From NCBI GenBank assembly GCA_016714165.1, contig JADJNU010000001.1:434001-498000 (forward strand): a DNA stretch of 64,000 nt, in the 5' to 3' direction. This document shows positions 27,902 through 34,463 of this stretch, in pieces; within the stretch, counting starts at the first letter, position 1; each line of letters starts with the position of its first letter. A model generated the notes under the pieces. That model was not told the origin of the DNA, ran no database searches, and saw only the letters and a list, made by a program, of their open reading frames with translations. Origin of the DNA: Bdellovibrionales bacterium (lineage in GTDB: Bacteria; Bdellovibrionota; Bdellovibrionia; Bdellovibrionales; UBA1609). The translations under genes were made by a program, and so were the position numbers.

Positions 27902-28165
27902 ATGAAGAAGAGATTTAGCGAGGAACAAATAACTTCCGCAGTCAAAAAACTGGAGACGGGAGTGCCAGTAAAAGAGGTGTCGCGCGAGATGGGCGTGACG
28001 ATTCAGACCCTCTATCATTGGAAAAAGCGCTTTGGTGGTATGGATGTGACCGAAGCCAGACGGTTGAAAGACCTTGAGATAGAGAATACGCGCCTAAAGA
28101 GGATCGTGGCGGACCAGACTCTCGACATCATTATGTTGAAGGATGTGAATTCAAAAAAGTGGTGA
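27902..28165 (+). CDS. IS3-family OrfA (HTH)
   Basis: An 87-residue DNA-binding protein with a helix-turn-helix (VKEVSREMGVTIQTLYHWKKRFGG) and a leucine-zipper-like C-terminus. ATG 27902 is chosen because GGAG lies eight bases upstream; a longer start at 27857 is less likely. The heptamer AAAAAAG at 28153-28159 is a canonical -1 slippery site just before the TGA and should yield the OrfAB transposase by programmed frameshifting. Confidence 0.88.
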   Translation: MKKRFSEEQITSAVKKLETGVPVKEVSREMGVTIQTLYHWKKRFGGMDVTEARRLKDLEIENTRLKRIVADQTLDIIMLKDVNSKKW

Positions 28166-28986
28166 GGTCCAGCGACAAGAGAACGGAGTCCTCATACCTT
28201 GTTGAGAAATACGAGGTCTCCAAGGCTCGAACCAGCTGTCTACTGGGCCTTCCCATCACCACCTTGTATTATAAGCCAAAAGAGAATGGAGACCAACCCA
28301 TTGTGTCGCGATTGTCGGAGCTAGCGACAGAGCATAGAAGGTTTGGTCACCCGCGGCTATTCGTACTTCTTAAGAGGGAAATATCTGATCTCAACCACAA
28401 ACGATCGCGTCGGATTTATCAAAAGCTAAAGCTTCAGATTGGCCGCAGGAAGAGAAAAAAGCTTGGATCCTGTCCCAGACTGCCGGCCACTCAAGCAATG
28501 GGACCCAATCAAATATGGGCTATTGACTTCATGTTCGACTATATCGAGTCAGGAAGGCGGCTTAAAATTTTCACCATTATCGATGAATTCGCAAAACTCT
28601 CCCCCGGAGTTCTGGTTGATCAATCTATTCGAGGAATTGACGTCGTCGAATATCTCGACCACTTAGCTGGCGAAAAATACCCTCAGATTATCCGGGTCGA
28701 TCAGGGTACGGAGTTTACGTCGAGGGCCATGCTTGACTGGGCCTATCGTCATGGAATTCAGCTGGAGTTTACAAAGGTAAGAAAGCCCAACCAAATTGTC
28801 GAATCTTTCAATTCGAGAGTTCGTGACGAGTGCCTCAACGAGCACGTCTTTTTTTCTCTCGAAGATGCCCGAGAGAAAATCGACACCTGGCACTGGAGGT
28901 ACAACAATATTAATCCACATTCAGCACTAGGAATGAAATCTCCGATTGAATTTGCAAAGGAACAGGAATCCATGTTAGCAAGCTAA
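28159..28986 (+). CDS. IS3-family OrfB (DDE transposase)
   Basis: A 275-residue catalytic subunit with an rve-type integrase core. DDE residues are Asp in WAIDFMFD, Asp in RVDQGTEFTS and Glu in NQIVESFNSRVRDE. The 5' frame is reached from OrfA by the -1 slip at the A6G site. All catalytic residues are present and the frame is open, so the element may still be active. Confidence 0.92.
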   Translation: MVRSSDKRTESSYLVEKYEVSKARTSCLLGLPITTLYYKPKENGDQPIVSRLSELATEHRRFGHPRLFVLLKREISDLNHKRSRRIYQKLKLQIGRRKRKKLGSCPRLPATQAMGPNQIWAIDFMFDYIESGRRLKIFTIIDEFAKLSPGVLVDQSIRGIDVVEYLDHLAGEKYPQIIRVDQGTEFTSRAMLDWAYRHGIQLEFTKVRKPNQIVESFNSRVRDECLNEHVFFSLEDAREKIDTWHWRYNNINPHSALGMKSPIEFAKEQESMLAS

Positions 28987-29130
28987 CGCCACCTGACTCA
29001 GGTTACTCGACATACAGAGTCTTGGGCCAACCGCCATCCCATCGATTACTTTTTGTTATGCTCCCTAGGAAGATTGATATCACCATTAAAGAGCCAAATA
29101 AATCAAATTCATAAAGTACAAAAAGTGTTG

Positions 29131-29287
29131 TAGTTACAGTCCAGGACTCAGCCGAATCCCTTGTCTCGGTCAAAGCGAAAAGGCGACGAATTTACCCCAC
29201 AAAAAGTGGCGATGAACATCGTGGGCGGTAAGAAAATCCTGGGACCTGAATAGAGCCGTGCCAGTTCAGGTCTGGCCCTGGGCGCCA
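29131..29287 (+). pseudogene. 3' end of a second tRNA-Leu(UAA) plus intron remnant (island right junction)
   Basis: The last 55 bases (29233-29287) are a tRNA-Leu 3' exon: AAAATCCTGG, T-arm GCCAG-TTCAGGT-CTGGC, acceptor CCTGGGC and CCA. Upstream is the matching end of a group I intron: an S-like AGTCCAGGAC at about 29138, CCCAC/GTGGG P9 pairing, and GGTAAG before the exon. No 5' exon exists next to it. The discriminator is G, not A, and the variable arm pairs poorly, so it is a dead copy. Weak P- and Q-like strings (GGAAG at 29068, GAGCCAA at 29091) hint that the remnant may extend back to the IS. Confidence 0.82.
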
Positions 29288-29398
29288 CCAGTCTCATATT
29301 GAGATTTTTATAAAACCCATTAAATTTAGCCAATTAAGGAGATATAGTTTGGGTATCTCCTCCCTCCCCGCTTTTTCAAGGTTTTCAGTGGATACTAA

Positions 29399-29617
29399 AT
29401 TTTTGAAAAACAATCAGCTCTTTCTACAGGTATAGTTTCTGACCTTAATAAGGCTTTAGCTGCATATTGCAAGAAGTCTGGGCTGAAAATCCAAGGCGTA
29501 GTTGAAAATGCGATTCGCGACCAACTCTAAGATGAAATCGATATTGCTAGTTATGACGAAACTAAGAATGAAGAAGATATGTTGCCTTCTTTGATGCTCA
29601 GGAAGCTTAAAAAATGA
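29399..29617 (+). pseudogene. Degraded antitoxin gene
   Basis: An open frame encodes a ribbon-helix-helix-like antitoxin fragment (DLNKALAAYCKKSGLKIQG, then VVENAIRDQL), then a TAA at 29528-29530, then continues in frame to a TGA overlapping the toxin ATG. No good start codon is visible upstream. The coupling to the following RelE-like gene supports the reading as an antitoxin remnant. Confidence 0.6.
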
Positions 29618-29886
29618 GTTCAAAGTCCTACGAAGTTGTTTTTAATATAAGTGCAGTGAAAGAACTCCAAGCCTTGCCTCAAGAAATCCAAAGGAAAATA
29701 ATAGATACTATTCAGCTTCTTTCTTTGAATCCATACATAGAACTACTTCAAACAAAAAGGATGAAAGGTGCAGATTCGCTCTATCGATTTCGCGTCCAAG
29801 ATCATCGAGTCAGTTACCTGATCGAAATCCAAATAATCAGAGTTACAATTATCTAAATAGGTCATGGTAAAGGAGTTTATGAGTAA
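29614..29886 (+). pseudogene. RelE/ParE-type toxin with premature stop
   Basis: The 80 codons before the first stop (29854-29856) encode a RelE-superfamily toxin: SAVKELQALPQEIQRKI, the KRMKGADSLYRFRVQDHRV core, and ending VTII. Reading through the TAA gives IGHGKGVYE and a stop at 29884, the normal family ending (IGHRxxVY). So a single nonsense change removes the C-terminal catalytic tail. With the broken antitoxin upstream, the pair appears inactivated. Confidence 0.75.
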
Positions 29887-29930
29887 TTGACGGCTTCCTA
29901 TCTGACTGCCGCTCAATTCAAGATTCTCGG

Positions 29931-30167
29931 TTAGGGCTTCTTATCGTATCGAAGCTGATCGGACATGACTCCATAGTGAGGAGCTCCTGAATTGTCGATC
30001 TCTATGATGGCGCCCGCGCGACTTAAGAGACCTCGGCAGTCCGAACTCAAATTGTCACGGCGAATCTTCATTTTCATCTCTGAATATCTCTCTGTCAGCT
30101 ATTGATCGACCTCGCTCCCACTGTGATCGACGATGTTTGAATCTTTCAAGGCGACGATAACTGAATC
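29931..30167 (-). pseudogene. Fragment of an unknown minus-strand gene
   Basis: On the minus strand a coding-like frame of 78 codons with one internal TAG ends at a TAA (29931-29933). The clean part reads MKMKIRRDNLSSDCRGLLSR followed by AGAIIEIDNSGAPHYGVMSD and resembles the tail of a real protein, but I do not recognise it. No start or upstream continuation is found past 30167. The rest of the 29.9-30.5 kb gap holds only a tandem repeat. Confidence 0.45.
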
Positions 30168-30370
30168 AACCTATCAGCGACTGCGGGGCCGATTCATCAA
30201 AAAGGATTTAATCATCATCTAAAAAAGAGAAGAACCATCGGTATTTCATTGACAAATAAATTGTGCCACAGGAAATTGTCCGTTGAAACTCGCAGCTCGA
30301 AGTTCTATGAGTGGCACAAGATCAGAAAATCACCTGGCAAGAATCGCAAAGATTCGACAACCATAGAAAA

Positions 30371-30430
30371 TTATGCGGAACTATACGGAACCATACGGAA
30401 CTATACGGAGCTATACAGAATTATATGGAG
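30371..30430. repeat. 10-bp tandem repeat (six copies)
   Basis: Six consecutive 10-base units related to CTATACGGAA, with one to four differences each. They lie in a gene-free stretch about 90 bases upstream of the GNAT gene and do not form a coding unit in any convincing frame. Confidence 0.85.
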
Positions 30431-30519
30431 CAAGTTCAAAATTTCAAACATGTGAAATAGGGGATTGACGCGGGACTGACTCAAAAACCAAAGCCAGCTA
30501 TACTTGAGGAAAAATAGAA

Positions 30520-30951
30520 ATGAGTTTTCGATTTGTACGAGCTCAAGAGAAAAATGATTTCGAAAGATTTTATCCAGTCATGAAAGAGCTCAGAAAAGAA
30601 CTGTCCTTTGATGACTATATGACGATCTGTCAAAACGCTCATGAGGCTGACGGATATGAAATCGTAGCGATTGAGGCAGATAAAAAGGTTTTGGCCGTTA
30701 TGGGGTATAGAATTCTTCATGACTTTGTTCACGGCAAGCATCTTTATATCGATGACCTGGTTTCTACCGAATCACATCGATCTCAGGGCCTTGGTGCTGA
30801 ACTTCTTAAATACGCAGAGAATCGTGCAAGGGAGTTAGGTTGTAAAGGTCTGCGCCTTTGCACTGGAATTGACAATGAACAAGGCAAGAAATTCTATGAA
30901 CGAAATGCTTGGAAATTGAGATCTGTCGCCTATAAGAAGAAGTTGGATTAA
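30520..30951 (+). CDS. GNAT family N-acetyltransferase
   Basis: A 143-residue acetyltransferase with the GNAT fold. Motif A, the acetyl-CoA pyrophosphate loop, is visible as STESHRSQGLGAELLKYAEN (R-x-x-G-x-G/A type). The C-terminal half has GIDNEQGKKFYERNAW, the usual motif B with a Tyr. The substrate is unknown. It is followed after two bases by a PaiB-like gene. In Bacillus, PaiA (a GNAT polyamine acetyltransferase) is paired with PaiB, so a polyamine substrate is plausible but unproven. Confidence 0.88.
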   Translation: MSFRFVRAQEKNDFERFYPVMKELRKELSFDDYMTICQNAHEADGYEIVAIEADKKVLAVMGYRILHDFVHGKHLYIDDLVSTESHRSQGLGAELLKYAENRARELGCKGLRLCTGIDNEQGKKFYERNAWKLRSVAYKKKLD

Positions 30952-30953
30952 AG

Positions 30954-31580
30954 ATGTATTTGCCGAAACATTTTTCAATCAATGAGAAAGCTAGAATCAA
31001 AAGGTTAATCGAGAAGAATTCGTTCGTGACTATTCTATCCTATCCAAAAGATTCAAGGCCGTTTATAAATCACCTGCCCGTTATTTTTAGTTCGGGACCA
31101 AATGAAGAAGATATTCTTATTGGTCACATGGCAAAACGAAATCCGCAGTGGATGCATTTTAAAGATGACCCAAGTGCGACGATAATAGTTCAGGGTCCGC
31201 ATACCTACATCACTCCAAGATGGTATAAGTCAGGACGCGATGTTCCGACTTGGAATTATGCAGTCGTTCATTTGCAAGGACGAGTAGAGTTGGTTGAGAC
31301 TTTCTCTGGGCAAATTGAGGTTTTAAAACAACTCACTCATTTTTTTGAAAAATCAATTGTGACTCCTTGGGAGTTTGAATTGCCAGATGACTTGCTGGAC
31401 GAGAAAGCGCTTACTTCAGCGATCATTTCATTTAGATTTAAAATTGAGAAAACGGATGCCAAGTTCAAGCTCTCCCAAAATCGCAGTGTTGAAGACAAAG
31501 CGGGGGTGATTGATGGATTAAATGAACGAGCCGATGAAATGAGTCGAGCTGTTCGCGAAATGATGATTGAAAGTGGATGA
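30954..31580 (+). CDS. PaiB-like FMN-binding regulator/flavoprotein
   Basis: A 208-residue protein of the PaiB (FMN-binding negative transcriptional regulator) family, with an FMN-binding split barrel. The motifs MYLPKHF, LIGHMAKRNPQWMHF, IVQGPHTYITPRWYKSG and VPTWNYAVVHLQG are all conserved. Known PaiB proteins were tied to protease and sporulation control, but the biochemical role is poorly defined. It follows the GNAT gene immediately, as paiA-paiB in Bacillus, and overlaps the next HD-domain gene. Confidence 0.9.
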   Translation: MYLPKHFSINEKARIKRLIEKNSFVTILSYPKDSRPFINHLPVIFSSGPNEEDILIGHMAKRNPQWMHFKDDPSATIIVQGPHTYITPRWYKSGRDVPTWNYAVVHLQGRVELVETFSGQIEVLKQLTHFFEKSIVTPWEFELPDDLLDEKALTSAIISFRFKIEKTDAKFKLSQNRSVEDKAGVIDGLNERADEMSRAVREMMIESG

Positions 31581-32235
31581 TTTTTTTCAGATCAATTCTA
31601 GTTTAGAAAAATGGGAAGAGATATTTGAGTCAAAAATATCTGAGATAGCTTCCTCAGAGGATCCCGCTCATGATTTGCTCCATTTTAAGAGAGTAGTTGG
31701 TCTTGCGAAGCAGCTTTGCAGATTTGAAGCAGGGACTCCGGAAATCGTAGTCCCGGCAGCATGGCTTCATGATTTTGTTATCATCCCCAAGGATAGTCCA
31801 CTTCGAAGTCGATCCTCACGCCTTTCTTCCGAAAAGGCTATCGAATTTTTAAAATCGATTGATTACCCTTCTGAATACTACGACGAAATTGCCCATGCGA
31901 TCGAGGCTCATAGTTTCAGCGCAAATTTGGAAGTGAATACTATTGAGGCCAAAATCGTGCAAGATGCTGATCGACTCGATGGTTTGGGTGCAGTTGGGAT
32001 AGCCCGATGTTTTTCTACTGCGGGGCTTCTGAAGCGATCTTTTTATAATGATAATGATCCGTTCTGTGACGTTCGAATTCCAGATGACTCTTTGTATACT
32101 GTTGATCACTTTTTCAAAAAACTATTTAAAACTGCTGAAACTTTAAAAACCAAGGCGGGAATCTTAGAAGGAAAAAGAAGGGTTGAAGTTATGAAGGCGT
32201 ATTTGGCTTCCTTCAGGCTTGAAGTACAACAATGA
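31567..32235 (+). CDS. HD-domain phosphohydrolase (YedJ-like)
   Basis: A 222-residue metal-dependent phosphohydrolase. HD-superfamily residues are visible: the first His in AHDLLHFKRVV, the HD pair in AAWLHDFVIIPKDSP, His in AIEAHSFSA and a later Asp in KIVQDADRLDGLGAVGIARC. The substrate is unknown; YedJ-type enzymes act on small phosphorylated metabolites. It starts with TTG (or a GTG six bases later) overlapping paiB, so the three genes form an operon. Confidence 0.88.
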   Translation: MKVDDFFQINSSLEKWEEIFESKISEIASSEDPAHDLLHFKRVVGLAKQLCRFEAGTPEIVVPAAWLHDFVIIPKDSPLRSRSSRLSSEKAIEFLKSIDYPSEYYDEIAHAIEAHSFSANLEVNTIEAKIVQDADRLDGLGAVGIARCFSTAGLLKRSFYNDNDPFCDVRIPDDSLYTVDHFFKKLFKTAETLKTKAGILEGKRRVEVMKAYLASFRLEVQQ

Positions 32236-32374
32236 ATTTCAAAGCTCGGCGACTCTCCAAGAACTCTGCGAATAAGAACCCTTCGGTCTTGCAACCTTAG
32301 TTGCTCCTTATGTTGCGCATTATTTTTCAGTAAAGTTATGAGTTTGAAGCGTCAAAAATGTCTTGATTTCCTCC

Positions 32375-32403
32375 TTTACATTAATATATTATCATAGTAT
32401 AAT
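32375..32403 (+). promoter_or_regulatory. Promoter with embedded operator for the ArsR/efflux operon
   Basis: TTTACA at 32375-32380 and a consensus TATAAT at 32398-32403 are 17 bases apart. The -10 region is part of an imperfect palindrome (ATTAT-CATAGT-ATAAT). ArsR-family repressors bind such AT-rich dyads over their own promoters, so autoregulation is likely. Confidence 0.65.
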
Positions 32404-32449
32404 ACGTATGTATATTGCGAATATGAGTTTTGATGTGCGGGGGGATTTA

Positions 32450-32758
32450 ATGCGACATACCGTTTCTATCCAGAAGATAAAGAAGTCTTGTGAAGAGGTG
32501 TGTCTCATTCTGAAATCACTTTCGCATCCTCAGCGGCTTCTTGTCCTTGGTCATTTACTTGAGGGACCTAAAACAGTGGGCGAACTTGTCGAGCTTTGTG
32601 ACGCCTCGCAGTCGCAAATGTCACAATTTTTAATCCGGATGAAATTTGAGGGCCTGATTGACTCTGAAAAAAACGGTAAATATCAGGTCTACTCTTTGGC
32701 AGACAAACGTTTGGTCCGCCTAATGAAAACTATTCAGGTGGAGTATTGCAAAGGATGA
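32450..32758 (+). CDS. ArsR/SmtB-family transcriptional repressor
   Basis: A 102-residue winged-helix regulator: LKSLSHPQRLLVLGHLLEGP, the recognition helix around CDASQSQMSQFLIRM, and EGLIDSEKNGKYQVYSL as the wing. No obvious CxC metal site is visible, but cysteines lie near the N-terminus, in ELCDAS and at the C-terminus (EYCKG). The ATG at 32450 has GGGGGG upstream. It heads an operon with a DUF2892 protein, a TolC channel and an RND pump. This layout is typical of thiol/redox- or metal-responsive ArsR regulators. Confidence 0.9.
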   Translation: MRHTVSIQKIKKSCEEVCLILKSLSHPQRLLVLGHLLEGPKTVGELVELCDASQSQMSQFLIRMKFEGLIDSEKNGKYQVYSLADKRLVRLMKTIQVEYCKG

Positions 32759-32812
32759 TGGATCAGATGATTTATAATGGAGTACCAAACCAAACAAAGG
32801 AGCAGAGGAACT

Positions 32813-33010
32813 ATGAAAACAAATATTCATTCAATCGAGCGAGTGGTCAGAATTGTTCTCGGGTTATTACTTGTCTCGCTGGCGTTCGTCGGACCAGCGA
32901 ATCTTTGGTTTCTCTTAGGCTTAATCCCAATCGCAACGGGCGCTATCGGCTGGTGTCCTCCTTACGCCATGTTGGGAATTAACACCTGTGGTATCGGAAA
33001 AAATAAATAG
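32813..33010 (+). CDS. DUF2892 small inner-membrane protein
   Basis: A 65-residue protein with two helices (about residues 10-28 and 30-48) and the family ending GWCPPYAMLGINTCG. DUF2892 units are also found fused to rhodanese domains in sulfur-related proteins (YgaP), and free copies are common beside ArsR regulators. The ATG at 32813 has AAGGAG about 14 bases upstream, and the preferred start keeps the conserved HSIERVVRIVLG start of the domain. Confidence 0.88.
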   Translation: MKTNIHSIERVVRIVLGLLLVSLAFVGPANLWFLLGLIPIATGAIGWCPPYAMLGINTCGIGKNK

Positions 33011-33119
33011 GAGGTCAAGGCAGACGGATGCGAAATGGAAGTGATGAGAGGGGCGACTAAAGACGACCAGAAGTGACCATAAAGAAACTGGTTGAGAATG
33101 ATTAGCGAAGAGGGAGTAA

Positions 33120-34463
33120 ATGAAAAAGTTCATTATCTTAGGGAGTGTAATTTTCGTTTCGGCAATTCCGGCTCGCGCCGAAACGCTTTCGTTTGCATCC
33201 GCGTGGAGTAAAATCAGCGAGAGGTCTGCTGCTCAAGAGTCTTCTCGATTACAGACTGAGTCTTTGACTGAAGCCCAATCAAGAGCGTCCCGCCATTGGT
33301 TGCCTAAAGTGTATATTGATGCCAGAACCTATCAAACCAATGATCCCGGGGCTTCGTTCATTGGGGTTCTCGAACAACGCTCCATTAAACAGGCCGATTT
33401 CAGCCCAGACTCGATCAATTATCCAGATACCCAATTATTTACACGAGGTGCTCTGGGCGTTGATTTGGCCCTCTACGAGGGAGGAATGAAATCATCTCAA
33501 GTGGAGCTTTTCAAGCACTCTGTTGCTGCACAGAAAATTGCAGCTTCACAAATTCAAGTTGAGGAATATTCTACTGTCGGTCTCTCCTATGGATCTATTG
33601 CAGTTCTTGAACAGCAAAAAATCAAGCTTCAGGCCTTGGCTTCAGAGATTGAGCGCATGATCAATGGCTATCAGCTCGGGAGCAAGTCGAATCCGGTCGG
33701 CTATTCGGGCCTGCTCGGTATGAAGTCCCTGGCAAATCGTTTGAGTGGACTCATTAAAGAGTACGAAGCTCAGAGTCGATCTCACTATGCGGCTCTTAGT
33801 GAGATGGGTTTGAAAGGCCAGAATTGGTCTCCCGAAAGCATTGACACATATGCTTTTGTGAATCGCTATTTCTTCGACTTTTCACATCAAGGCGAATCCA
33901 TTTCCTCCTATAGAATCGAATCTGCAAAGGAGAGTGTGAAAGCCAGTGAGCAGATGGCCAACATGGAAAAGGCTAAGTTCCTTCCTCGTGCGGGAGTTTT
34001 TGCTGAAGCCTTTGTTTTCAATGGTAACCGCGATACAGCGAACGGCTACAGTGCCGGCCTCTATTTGCAGTGGAGCCTATATGATCCATCTAGCTACGGC
34101 AGCCTCAGGGAAGCACAGCTGAAATCGATGGCTGCCGCGAAATATTCGGAAGCCTCAGATCAGCAAGAGCGCGCTGAACGAGCCGCTCTCAATGAGTCAC
34201 TCGAGTCCTTGCGACAAAACATCGAGTTACTGAATGACAGCCACAATTTGCTCGTGGAGCAGTCCAAGATGACCGAGACTCTATTCAGAAACGGATCGAT
34301 AAATGCGCTTCAAATTGTAGAAATACTAAGTCGGCGATCGGACCTCATTGCCCAGCAAGGTGAGGCTGAGCTTGGCCTGATCAAAGCCGGTTCTCAAATC
34401 ATCACAAAACAGAAATTTGATATCGGAATGCATCTGGGCTCAGGAGTGAGAAATGAAAAATAG
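33120..34463 (+). CDS. TolC-family outer-membrane channel of RND pump
   Basis: A 447-residue protein with a clean signal peptide (MKKFIILGSVIFVSAIPARA). It has two outer-membrane-efflux domains with long coiled helices. Its 3' end overlaps the RND pump start by 11 bases, so the two are coupled. It is unrelated in detail to the TolC homologue at 23.6 kb. Confidence 0.88.
   Translation: MKKFIILGSVIFVSAIPARAETLSFASAWSKISERSAAQESSRLQTESLTEAQSRASRHWLPKVYIDARTYQTNDPGASFIGVLEQRSIKQADFSPDSINYPDTQLFTRGALGVDLALYEGGMKSSQVELFKHSVAAQKIAASQIQVEEYSTVGLSYGSIAVLEQQKIKLQALASEIERMINGYQLGSKSNPVGYSGLLGMKSLANRLSGLIKEYEAQSRSHYAALSEMGLKGQNWSPESIDTYAFVNRYFFDFSHQGESISSYRIESAKESVKASEQMANMEKAKFLPRAGVFAEAFVFNGNRDTANGYSAGLYLQWSLYDPSSYGSLREAQLKSMAAAKYSEASDQQERAERAALNESLESLRQNIELLNDSHNLLVEQSKMTETLFRNGSINALQIVEILSRRSDLIAQQGEAELGLIKAGSQIITKQKFDIGMHLGSGVRNEK

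Larger units (their letters stand above)
27815..29036 (+). mobile_element. IS3-family insertion sequence (IS407/IS2-like)
   Basis: The terminal inverted repeats are visible: TGGCGGTTGGCCCA at 27815-27828 and its exact complement at 29023-29036, extending imperfectly inward. The ends are TG...CA as usual for IS3 elements. It contains orfA and orfB in overlapping frames. The flanks GGG and TCC do not form a target duplication, so one end may have recombined or the site has decayed. It sits directly after the macB stop and before a tRNA-intron remnant. Confidence 0.92.

Noticed and set aside
27812..29040. Target-site duplication of the IS3 element
   Set aside because: Left flank GGG and right flank TCC are not direct repeats, so no duplication can be claimed.
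30249..30455. A 68-codon ORF over the 10-bp tandem repeat
   Set aside because: Its C-terminal half is just the translated repeat (TIRNYTEL-like) and no ribosome site or family supports it.
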